Shown in pieces: positions 1 through 6,138 of a stretch of DNA of 7,402 nucleotides. A program made the translations under genes and the position numbers. Location: positions 1 through 7,402 of the forward strand of contig JAKAHX010000069.1 in assembly GCA_021814735.1 (NCBI GenBank). Reading direction: 5' to 3'. Within the stretch, counting starts at the first letter, position 1; each line of letters starts with the position of its first letter. The notes beneath the pieces are model-generated. The model worked only from the letters and a program-made list of their open reading frames with translations, had not been told where the DNA came from and ran no database searches. Source of the DNA: Chloroflexota bacterium. GTDB lineage: Bacteria; Chloroflexota; Limnocylindria; Limnocylindrales; CSP1-4.

Positions 1-2224
1 ACCGGGCGAACGGCTGGAACGCCGCGAAGACGGCCTCGATGACGTCCGGCCTGACCCCCCGCTCCGCGGCCTGCGGCACGAACTTGGCCATCATCTGCTG
101 CAGGACGTCGTGCTTCTTCTTGCGGATTGCGTAGCCCAGGGTGTCCGCCTCGGGACCGCTGAAGCCCGCCAGCGCCTTCGCGGCCGCCATGATGTCTTCC
201 TGGTAGACGAAGATCCCGTAGGTCTTGGAGAGATACGGCTCCAGGAGCGGGTGCAGGTAGGTGATGGGCTCCTCGCCGTGCTTGCGCCGGATGTAGGCAG
301 GAATGTTGTCCATGGGGCCCGGGCGGTAGAGCGCCACCATCGCCGCCAGGTCGTACACAGACGTCGGACGCAGCTCCCGGATGTACCGGCGCATGCCCGC
401 GGACTCGAGCTGGAAGACGCCGGTGGTCTCGCCGGACGCCAGCAGCTCGAAGGTCCGGGCGTCGTCGAGCGGAATGTGCTCGAGGTCGATCGTCACGCCG
501 CGGTGCCGGCGGATCAGGTCGACCGCGTGGCGCAGGATCGTCAGGTTGGAGAGACCCAGGAAGTCGAACTTGAGGAGCCCGAGCGCGTCGACGCCGTGCA
601 TCTCGTACTGCGTCATCAGCGCCTCGGAGTTGGTGGCCTTCTGGAGCGGCATGATCTCGGTCAGCGGCTCCCGGCTGATCACCACCCCGGCGGCGTGCGT
701 GGAGGCGTTGCGCGCCACGCCCTCGACCTGCTTGGCGAGGTCGATCAGGCGGTGGACCTGCGGATCCCCCTCGTACATGCCGCGCAGCTCGGGCGCCTGC
801 TCGATGGCCTCCTCGAGCTTGATCCCGAGCTGGTTGGGAACCGCCTTGGCGATCCGGTCGACGTCGCCGTAGGGCATGCCGAGGACGCGCCCGACGTCCC
901 GGATCGCCGCCCGCGCCAGCATGGTGCCGAAGGTGATGATCTGGGCCACCCGGTCCGCGCCGTACTTGCGCGTGACGTAGTTGATCACCTCGTCCCGGCG
1001 CGCGTCCTCGAAGTCGATGTCGATGTCGGGCATGGTCACGCGGTCGGGATTGAGGAAGCGCTCGAACGGCAGGTCGTACTGGATCGGGTCCACCGGCGTG
1101 ATGCCCAGGGTATGGGTCACGATCGACCCGGGCGCGCTGCCCCGGCACGTGGTGGCGATCCCCTGCACGCGCGCGAAGCGGGTGAAGTCCGCGACGATCA
1201 GGAAGTACGCGGCGTACCCCATGCGGCAGATGACGTCCAGCTCGTAGTCGAGCCGGTCGTGGATCTCGCGGGTGACCACCGGGTACCGCTCGCGGAGTCC
1301 CCGCTCGCATTCGGCACGCAGCCAGCTCTCCACCGTGTGCCCTTCCGGCACCGGGAAGTCCGGGAGCCGCAGGTGCCCGAACGGCAGCTGCAGATCGACC
1401 ATTTCCGCGACCCGCCGGGTGTTGCGGAGTGCCTCCGGCACGTGGCCGAAGGATGCCTCCATCTCCGCCGCGCTCTTGAGGTAGAACTCCTCACTCTCGA
1501 AGCGCATCCGGTTCGGGGTGTCCAGCGTCGACGCCGTGCCGATGCAGAGGAGCACGTCGTGCGCCTCCGCCTGCGAGCGCCGCACGTAGTGGAGATCGTT
1601 GGACGCCACGAGCCCGAGCCCCATCTCGGGCGCCAGTCGCAGGAGCTGCTCGTTCAGTCGCCGCTGGAGGGGGATCCCGTGGTCCTGCAGCTCGAGGAAG
1701 AAGTTCTCCTTCCCGAGGATGTCGCTGTAGAGGCCGGCAAGCCGCCGGGCGCTCTCCCAGTCGTCCACCTCGAGCGCCTTCGGGATCTCCCCGCCCAGGC
1801 AGGCGGACATCCCGATGAGACCCTCGGAGTAGCGCGCCAGGCGGTCGTGGTCGATGCGGGGCTTGTAGTAGTACCCCTCGAGGTGCGCGTCGGTGACCAG
1901 GCGGCACAGGTTCTGGTAGCCGGTCCAGTTCTTCGCGAGCAGCACCAGGTGGTACGGCTGCGCATCCGCCTTGCCCTCGCGGTCCGTCATCGAGCGGCGG
2001 GCGACGTACGTCTCGACCCCGATGATGGGCTTGATCCCTCGCTGGGTGGCGGCCTGGTAGAAGGCGACCGCTCCGTAGAGCGCGCCGTGGTCGGTGATCG
2101 CCAGCGAGTCGAACCCGAGCGCGGAGGCCTCCGAGACCAGGTCGTCGATGCGGCCCAGGCCGTCGAGCAGGCTGAACTCGGTGTGGACGTGGAGGTGGGT
2201 GAAGTCGTTGGGCGCGATGGTCAT
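1..2224 (-). CDS. dnaE: DNA polymerase III subunit alpha, N-terminal 741 residues (partial)
   Basis: This is the replicative polymerase of the chromosome, which adds dNTPs to a primer within the DNA polymerase III holoenzyme. The reading frame is open from the ATG at 2224 to the window edge with no stop or frameshift; full-length relatives have about 1,150 residues, so the C-terminal third lies outside. An N-terminal PHP domain (about residues 8-215) opens with HLHVHTEFSLLDG (10-22). It carries H12, H14, D21, D45-H46, E71, H92, C142, D210 and H212, the expected metal ligands. The polymerase core shows PDIDIDF (399-405, catalytic D400 and D402) and KFDFLGL (552-558, D554), closely matching E. 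coli D401, D403 and D555. The visible part ends in the fingers domain. No intein interrupts it. The ATG was chosen because the PHP motif follows at the usual distance; no Shine-Dalgarno is evident. It lies 138 bp after the transporter operon and is functionally unrelated to it. Confidence 0.97.
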   Translation of the reverse strand, partial: MTIAPNDFTHLHVHTEFSLLDGLGRIDDLVSEASALGFDSLAITDHGALYGAVAFYQAATQRGIKPIIGVETYVARRSMTDREGKADAQPYHLVLLAKNWTGYQNLCRLVTDAHLEGYYYKPRIDHDRLARYSEGLIGMSACLGGEIPKALEVDDWESARRLAGLYSDILGKENFFLELQDHGIPLQRRLNEQLLRLAPEMGLGLVASNDLHYVRRSQAEAHDVLLCIGTASTLDTPNRMRFESEEFYLKSAAEMEASFGHVPEALRNTRRVAEMVDLQLPFGHLRLPDFPVPEGHTVESWLRAECERGLRERYPVVTREIHDRLDYELDVICRMGYAAYFLIVADFTRFARVQGIATTCRGSAPGSIVTHTLGITPVDPIQYDLPFERFLNPDRVTMPDIDIDFEDARRDEVINYVTRKYGADRVAQIITFGTMLARAAIRDVGRVLGMPYGDVDRIAKAVPNQLGIKLEEAIEQAPELRGMYEGDPQVHRLIDLAKQVEGVARNASTHAAGVVISREPLTEIMPLQKATNSEALMTQYEMHGVDALGLLKFDFLGLSNLTILRHAVDLIRRHRGVTIDLEHIPLDDARTFELLASGETTGVFQLESAGMRRYIRELRPTSVYDLAAMVALYRPGPMDNIPAYIRRKHGEEPITYLHPLLEPYLSKTYGIFVYQEDIMAAAKALAGFSGPEADTLGYAIRKKKHDVLQQMMAKFVPQAAERGVRPDVIEAVFAAFQPFAR

Positions 2225-2285
2225 GGGCGCAGGAGCGCAGGGATCCCGGGCATGGGGGCAAGGATACGCGCCGGGCGCCGCGGCA
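2225..2285 (-). promoter_or_regulatory. dnaE leader with weak -10-like element
   Basis: This stretch upstream of dnaE has no recognisable Shine-Dalgarno. On the minus strand TATCCT (2266-2261) resembles a -10 hexamer and would give a leader of roughly 30 bases. The position 17 bases further upstream reads CTCCTG, which is not a good -35. It is a candidate only. Confidence 0.25.
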
Positions 2286-2335
2286 GGAGCGGGTCGGGCC
2301 GCTCCACGCCGGGGCGCGGCCGGGGGCCACGCCCC
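2286..2335 (-). terminator. Tandem GC-rich hairpins after the transporter operon
   Basis: Two inverted repeats lie 5 bp apart between the ATPase stop (2363) and the dnaE start. Read on the minus strand, the first (2335-2311) has arms GGGGCG and CGCCCC, then a U-G wobble, then GGCC/GGCC around a CCC loop, giving 11 pairs. On the plus strand the wobble position becomes a C/A mismatch, so the RNA fold is better on the minus strand, the coding strand. The second (2305-2286) pairs GGAGCGG with CCGCTCC around a 6-base loop. Neither is followed by a T-run, so this is not a classical intrinsic terminator. Such U-less hairpins are often proposed as terminators or mRNA 3' ends in high-GC bacteria. The terminator role is inferred; the pairing is seen directly. 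Confidence 0.5.
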
Positions 2336-2362
2336 ACCGCGGTCAGGGCCGGTGCGGTCCGG

Positions 2363-4012
2363 TCAGGCGCCGCCCTCGCCATGCGGGCCGTCCCCGGTGA
2401 CTCCCGGAGAGCCCAGGGTCGCGGCGGCCTCCGCGATCTGCGCGGCCGTCGGGACTGCGCTCTCCACCGTGCCACCGGCCATCAGGAGGCCGACCCGCTC
2501 GCGGTCCGCGGTGGCGCTCGGCATCACCTCCACGATCCGCCCCTGGTAGATGACCGCGATCGTGTCGGAGAGCGAGAAGATCTCGTCGAGTTCGCTCGAG
2601 ATCAGCAGGATCGCGAGCCCCTCGTCGCGCTTGCGGATCAGCTCCTGGTGGATGAACTCGGTCGCGCCAACGTCCAGGCCCCGGGTGGGCTCCGCTGCCA
2701 CCATCACCTTGGGGTCCTCGGCAAGCTCGCGGGCGACGACCACCTTCTGCTGGTTGCCGCCGGACAGCGACGAGACCGGCGCCTCCGGGTTGGGCGGTCG
2801 GATGTCGAACTGGTGGATGAGGTCCTCCGCGCGCTGGTCGATCGCCGCGGAGTTGCGCTGCCCACGGACGGCAAACGGCGGACGGCTCTGCGAGCCCAGG
2901 ATGAGGTTGTCCTTGATCTCGAAGGGGAGCACGAGGCCCCGCGCGTGACGGTCCTCGGGAATGTAGGCCAGGCCATTGGCCCGCCGCTCCGCCGCGGGCT
3001 GCGCTCCCACCTCCTTCCCCTGGAGGTAGATGTGTCCGGCCGTGATGGGGCGGAGACCGGCGATCACCTCGGCCAGCTCCAGCTGCCCGTTGCCGCTGAC
3101 GCCCGCGATCCCCACGATCTCGCCCGCGCGCACCGCCAGGTCGATCCCGGCCAGCGCCGGGAGGCCGCGGTCCGAATCCGCCGTGACGCCCTCGAGCCTC
3201 AGCCGCTCTTCCCCGAGATGGGCTTCGTCGCGCTCGACGCGCAGGAGCACCTCGCGGCCGACCATGGCCCGCGCGATCTCGGGTGGCGACGTGCGCGCCG
3301 TCTCCAGCACGCCCGCGTTCCGTCCCTGGCGGAGCACGGTCACGCGCTCGGAGATCGCCATCACCTCGTTGAGCTTGTGGGTGATCAGGATGACCGTCTT
3401 GCCGCCCGCCACGAGGCCACGCAGGATCTCGAACAGCTCGTCGGTCTCCTGCGGCGTCAGGACCGCCGTGGGCTCGTCGAACACCAGCAGCCGCGACCCG
3501 CGGTAGAGGATCTTCAGGAGCTCGACCCGCTGCTGGATCCCCACCGGCAGCGTCTCCACCCGTGCGGTGGGATCGACGATGAGGCCGAAGCGCTCCGAGA
3601 GGTCCCGGACCTGGCGCACCGCGGCGGCGCGGTCGAGCACGATCCCGCCGGGCTCCTGCCCCAGGACCACGTTCTCTGCCACCGACATGACCGGGACGAG
3701 CTGGAAATGCTGGTGCACCATGCCGATGCCGGCCGCGATCGCGTCGCGCGGGCCCCGGATCCGGACCGGCTGCCCGTCGATCAGGATCTCGCCCTCGTCC
3801 GGATGGATGAGCCCGTAGAGGATGTTCATCAGCGTGGTCTTGCCCGCGCCGTTCTCCCCGACCACCGCGTGGATCTCGCGATCCTGGACCTCCAGGTTCA
3901 CGTGGTCGTTCGCCAGCAGGGAGCCGAAGGCCTTGGTGATCCCCCGCATCTCCAGGTGCGGGGTCGCTGCGCCGTCCAGCCGCCCCCGCGGTCCGGGTGC
4001 CACGGCGGTCAT
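2363..4012 (-). CDS. Bmp/nucleoside-type ABC transporter ATP-binding protein (double-domain)
   Basis: 549-residue cytoplasmic ATPase with two fused nucleotide-binding domains, of the NupO/RnsA family that powers nucleoside import. Domain 1 has Walker A GENGAGKT (52-59), Q-loop Q101, a degenerate signature PVGIQQ (155-160) and Walker B LLVFDEP (174-180), followed by an ITHKLNE H-loop. Domain 2 has a degenerate Walker A, GVSGNGQ (304-310), lacking the GKT lysine. It also has a canonical signature LSGGNQQK (416-423) and a Walker B ending AAEPTRGLD (439-446). This split of good and degenerate motifs is usual for double-domain sugar and nucleoside importer ATPases. The ATG at 4012 overlaps the permease 2 stop as ATGA, with GAGGTG five bases upstream. 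A further open stretch upstream in this frame lies inside the permease gene and is not used. About 35 residues after the last family-like segment (LLMAGG) form a low-complexity tail. This gene is last in the cluster; in the known nup and rns operons the ATPase usually follows the binding protein. Confidence 0.95.
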   Translation of the reverse strand: MTAVAPGPRGRLDGAATPHLEMRGITKAFGSLLANDHVNLEVQDREIHAVVGENGAGKTTLMNILYGLIHPDEGEILIDGQPVRIRGPRDAIAAGIGMVHQHFQLVPVMSVAENVVLGQEPGGIVLDRAAAVRQVRDLSERFGLIVDPTARVETLPVGIQQRVELLKILYRGSRLLVFDEPTAVLTPQETDELFEILRGLVAGGKTVILITHKLNEVMAISERVTVLRQGRNAGVLETARTSPPEIARAMVGREVLLRVERDEAHLGEERLRLEGVTADSDRGLPALAGIDLAVRAGEIVGIAGVSGNGQLELAEVIAGLRPITAGHIYLQGKEVGAQPAAERRANGLAYIPEDRHARGLVLPFEIKDNLILGSQSRPPFAVRGQRNSAAIDQRAEDLIHQFDIRPPNPEAPVSSLSGGNQQKVVVARELAEDPKVMVAAEPTRGLDVGATEFIHQELIRKRDEGLAILLISSELDEIFSLSDTIAVIYQGRIVEVMPSATADRERVGLLMAGGTVESAVPTAAQIAEAAATLGSPGVTGDGPHGEGGA

Positions 4013-4950
4013 TCGCCCACCTCGTACGGCACGCCGTCGGCAGCCGGGGCAACCGCCCGCCCCACGAAGCCCGCCAGCGCCACCACCGTCAGCACGTACG
4101 GCGTGGCGGCGACCAGCTGATCGGGGAACCCGGTGCCCTGCAGGTTGATGCCGAGCGACTGGCCGAAGCCGAAGAGCAGGCAGGCGAGAAACGCGCCGAT
4201 CGGGTTCCACTTGCCGAAGATCATGGCCGCCAGCGCGATGAAGCCCGCGCCGCTGGTCATGTTGTCGCTGAAGGAGTGGGCCACGCTGAGGGACAGGTAG
4301 GCGCCGCCCAGGCCCGAGAGCAGGCCACTCAGGATCACGCAGAGGTAGCGGATCCGGTAGACCGAGATCCCCAGCGTGTCCGCCGCACGCGGATGCTCGC
4401 CCACGGCACGGATCCGGAGTCCGAGGCGCGTGCGGAAGAGGAACCACCACGCCAGGGGCACCGCGAGGATGGAGAGCCAGACCACGAGGTTCTGGTCGCC
4501 GATGACGGCACCGACGAAGGGGATGTCGTAGATCACCGGGATCTTGACGTCGGGCAGTGCCGGGATGTCCGAGGGCGTGCCGGTGGTCGCGAAGAACCGG
4601 AACATGAGGAAGCTGGTGAGGCCGAGCGCCAGCAGGTTGATCGCCATGCCGGAGACGATCTGGTTGGCCCGCAGGTGGATGGACGCCACGCCGTGGACGG
4701 CGGCAATGAGCCCGCCACACAGGACGGAGGACAGCGTCGCCAGCACGATGTCATGGGTGGCCGCCGCCACCAGCACCGAGAAGAAGGCACCGACCAGCAT
4801 CATGCCTTCCATCGCGATGTTGACCACGCCCGACCGCTCCGAGATCACGCCCCCCAGGGCGGCAAGCGTCAGCGGGGCGGCGAATCGGAGCGTGCCCGCC
4901 CACAGGTCCGGACGGGCGAAGATGGACACGAGCGTGCCGATGGCGTCCAT
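4009..4950 (-). CDS. Bmp/nucleoside-type ABC transporter permease 2 (NupQ-like)
   Basis: 313-residue integral membrane protein, the shorter of the two permeases of the importer and resembling the NupQ/RnsD type. Family motifs visible are SGVVNIAMEGMMLVGAF (40-56), which follows the first membrane segment, and RANQIVSGMAINLLALG (94-110). Hydrophobic stretches recur through to about residue 300, consistent with some eight or more membrane segments. Hydrophilic loops such as RTRLGLRIRAVGEHPRAA probably face the cytoplasm and the ATPase. The ATG at 4950 shares one base with the stop of permease 1 (TGATG). A GGAGG sequence (4965-4961) lies 10 bases upstream, so this start is favoured over the longer open frame that continues upstream within permease 1. 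The stop overlaps the ATPase start by four bases (ATGA), implying coupled translation. The partner permease and the substrate class are inferred from context. Confidence 0.94.
   Translation of the reverse strand: MDAIGTLVSIFARPDLWAGTLRFAAPLTLAALGGVISERSGVVNIAMEGMMLVGAFFSVLVAAATHDIVLATLSSVLCGGLIAAVHGVASIHLRANQIVSGMAINLLALGLTSFLMFRFFATTGTPSDIPALPDVKIPVIYDIPFVGAVIGDQNLVVWLSILAVPLAWWFLFRTRLGLRIRAVGEHPRAADTLGISVYRIRYLCVILSGLLSGLGGAYLSLSVAHSFSDNMTSGAGFIALAAMIFGKWNPIGAFLACLLFGFGQSLGINLQGTGFPDQLVAATPYVLTVVALAGFVGRAVAPAADGVPYEVGE
4018..4023 (-). promoter_or_regulatory. Ribosome binding site of the ATPase gene
   Basis: On the minus strand GAGGTG lies five bases before the ATG at 4012, inside the end of permease 2. 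It fixes the ATPase start at the ATGA overlap and rules out the much longer open frame upstream. Confidence 0.7.
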
Positions 4951-6062
4951 CAGGCCGGTGCCTCCACGAGTGCGCGCAGGCCGCCCCGTCGCAGGAGCCA
5001 GCGGATCAGCAGCTCGGCGCCCACGAAGAAGAGCACGAGCGCCTGCAGGATCTGGACCAGGAACCCCGAGATGTTGGCGTTGGCCTGCATGGCCACCGAT
5101 CCGTGGATCATGGCTCCGTACAACAGGCCGGCCAGGAAGATGCCGATGGCGGAGTTCCTTCCAACCAGCGCGACGGCGATCGCCTCGTACCCATAGCCGG
5201 GGGAGAAGCTGTCGTAGAGCCGCATCTGGACCCACACGGGGACCATGCCGGCCAGGCCCGCGAACGCCCCGGCGATGACCATGGCCACGACCAGCCGGCG
5301 GGCCACGTTGATGCCGCCGTAGGCCGCCGCCTTCGGGTTGAACCCCACGGCACGGATCTCGTACCCGAGCGGGGTACGCCACAGGATCCACGCGAAGACC
5401 ACCCCGGCCAGGATGGTCAGGAAGAGGCTCGCATTGAGCCGGGCATTGGGCAGGATCCACGAGGGCAGGATGATGGGGAACGCCGCCTGCGGCGGAATGG
5501 GCCCGGACTCCGGCGTCCCGTACGCGTTGGACGGGGTCATGGGACCCGCCTCGAGGAGCCAGTGGCTGATGTCGATGGCCACGTAGCTCAGCATCATCGT
5601 GGTGATGACCTCGTGCGCCCCGGTCTTGGCCTTGAGCCAGCCCGCGATCCCGGCCCAGGCACCACCGGCGATCATGGCCGCCACGATGCAGAGGATGATC
5701 AGCACGATGCCGGGCCAGTTCGGGAATGTCGTGGCAAGCCACGTGGACGCGATGGCGCCCATGTAGAGCTGGCCCTCGGCACCGATGTTGAACAGCCCGC
5801 ACCGGAAGGCGAACGAGACCGCGTAGGCGGCCAGGATCAGCGGGATCGACGAGATGAAGGTCTCGGAGATGTCGAAGGGCGACCCGACCGCGCCGACGAG
5901 CATCTGCTGGTAGGCCGTGATCGGATTGGAGCCGCTGACGAGGACAACGACGCCGCCGACGATGATGGCGAGCACGACGGCGAGGACCGGGCCGATGCCC
6001 GAGGCGACAAGTTGCCGGAGCCGGCCCGCCGGCCTCTCGATCGGGAGCGTCGCGACAGTCAC
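4950..6062 (-). CDS. Bmp/nucleoside-type ABC transporter permease 1 (NupP-like)
   Basis: 370-residue integral membrane protein, the longer permease of the pair, similar in plan to NupP/RnsC. A short cytoplasmic N-terminus (1-24) precedes a strongly hydrophobic segment (about 25-43). The family motifs FNIGAEGQLYMGA (91-103) and TGAHEVITTMML (147-158) are clear, the second being in the region expected to contact the ATPase. Several further hydrophobic helices follow, including one near GYEAIAVALVGRNSAIGIFLAGLL, written here only as its first residues GYEAIAVALVG. The start is a GTG at 6062 with TGAGG seven bases upstream (6074-6070); no in-frame ATG is closer than residue 54, which would remove the first helix. 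The stop overlaps the permease 2 ATG (TGATG). A 76-bp hairpin-containing spacer separates it from the lipoprotein gene, so its expression could be set apart from that gene. Confidence 0.95.
   Translation of the reverse strand: MTVATLPIERPAGRLRQLVASGIGPVLAVVLAIIVGGVVVLVSGSNPITAYQQMLVGAVGSPFDISETFISSIPLILAAYAVSFAFRCGLFNIGAEGQLYMGAIASTWLATTFPNWPGIVLIILCIVAAMIAGGAWAGIAGWLKAKTGAHEVITTMMLSYVAIDISHWLLEAGPMTPSNAYGTPESGPIPPQAAFPIILPSWILPNARLNASLFLTILAGVVFAWILWRTPLGYEIRAVGFNPKAAAYGGINVARRLVVAMVIAGAFAGLAGMVPVWVQMRLYDSFSPGYGYEAIAVALVGRNSAIGIFLAGLLYGAMIHGSVAMQANANISGFLVQILQALVLFFVGAELLIRWLLRRGGLRALVEAPA
4961..4965 (-). promoter_or_regulatory. Ribosome binding site of permease 2
   Basis: On the minus strand GGAGG lies 10 bases before the ATG at 4950, inside the end of permease 1. 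It supports the short start and re-initiation at the TGATG junction. Confidence 0.6.
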
Positions 6063-6069
6063 GTGAGGT

Positions 6070-6074
6070 CCTCA
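6070..6074 (-). promoter_or_regulatory. Ribosome binding site of permease 1 (GTG start)
   Basis: On the minus strand TGAGG lies seven bases before the GTG at 6062. It is half of an 11-base near-palindrome, TGAGGTCCTCA (6064-6074). The palindrome could fold into only a weak four-pair stem, so I do not claim a regulatory role for it. Confidence 0.6.
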
Positions 6075-6082
6075 GGGGTGCA

Positions 6083-6119
6083 GATCGAGGCGGGTCCGCT
6101 GGACGGGCCCGCCTCGATC
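6083..6119 (-). promoter_or_regulatory. Strong intercistronic hairpin between lipoprotein and permease genes
   Basis: The arms GATCGAGGCGGG (6083-6094) and CCCGCCTCGATC (6108-6119) pair perfectly over 12 bp. In the minus-strand transcript one C/A mismatch is then followed by three more pairs around a five-base loop. It begins about 20 bases after the lipoprotein stop and ends about 20 bases before the permease 1 GTG. No T-run follows on either strand. In the plus-strand sense the mismatch would be a G-U wobble, so an overlapping role on that strand cannot be excluded, but no plus-strand gene ends here. The likely role is partial termination or protection of the lipoprotein mRNA 3' end, which keeps binding protein in excess over permease in many importer operons. 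The structure is seen directly; the function is inferred. Confidence 0.65.
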
Positions 6120-6138
6120 AAACGGTCTGGGATACCGA

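Noticed and set aside
1491..2330. A 279-residue minus-strand frame over the start of dnaE
   Set aside because: It is a shifted frame of dnaE; the true frame carries every PHP ligand and runs on without interruption.
2221..2475. A small minus-strand frame of 84 codons whose stop overlaps the dnaE start
   Set aside because: It lies largely out of frame over the ATPase 3' end, is Arg/Pro-rich without motifs, and covers the hairpin region. The ATGA overlap with dnaE is probably chance.
110..4120. A 1,336-residue open frame on the plus strand
   Set aside because: It is the exact antisense of dnaE and the ATPase in codon register and crosses their intergenic gap. Its product is Arg/Asp/His/Val-rich low complexity with no family motif. 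It exists because stop-generating codons are avoided in the real genes.
6064..6074. The near-palindrome TGAGGTCCTCA over the permease 1 ribosome site
   Set aside because: It could be an operator or an SD-masking stem, but only four pairs can form around a three-base loop and there is no second copy elsewhere that I can see. Chance is likely.
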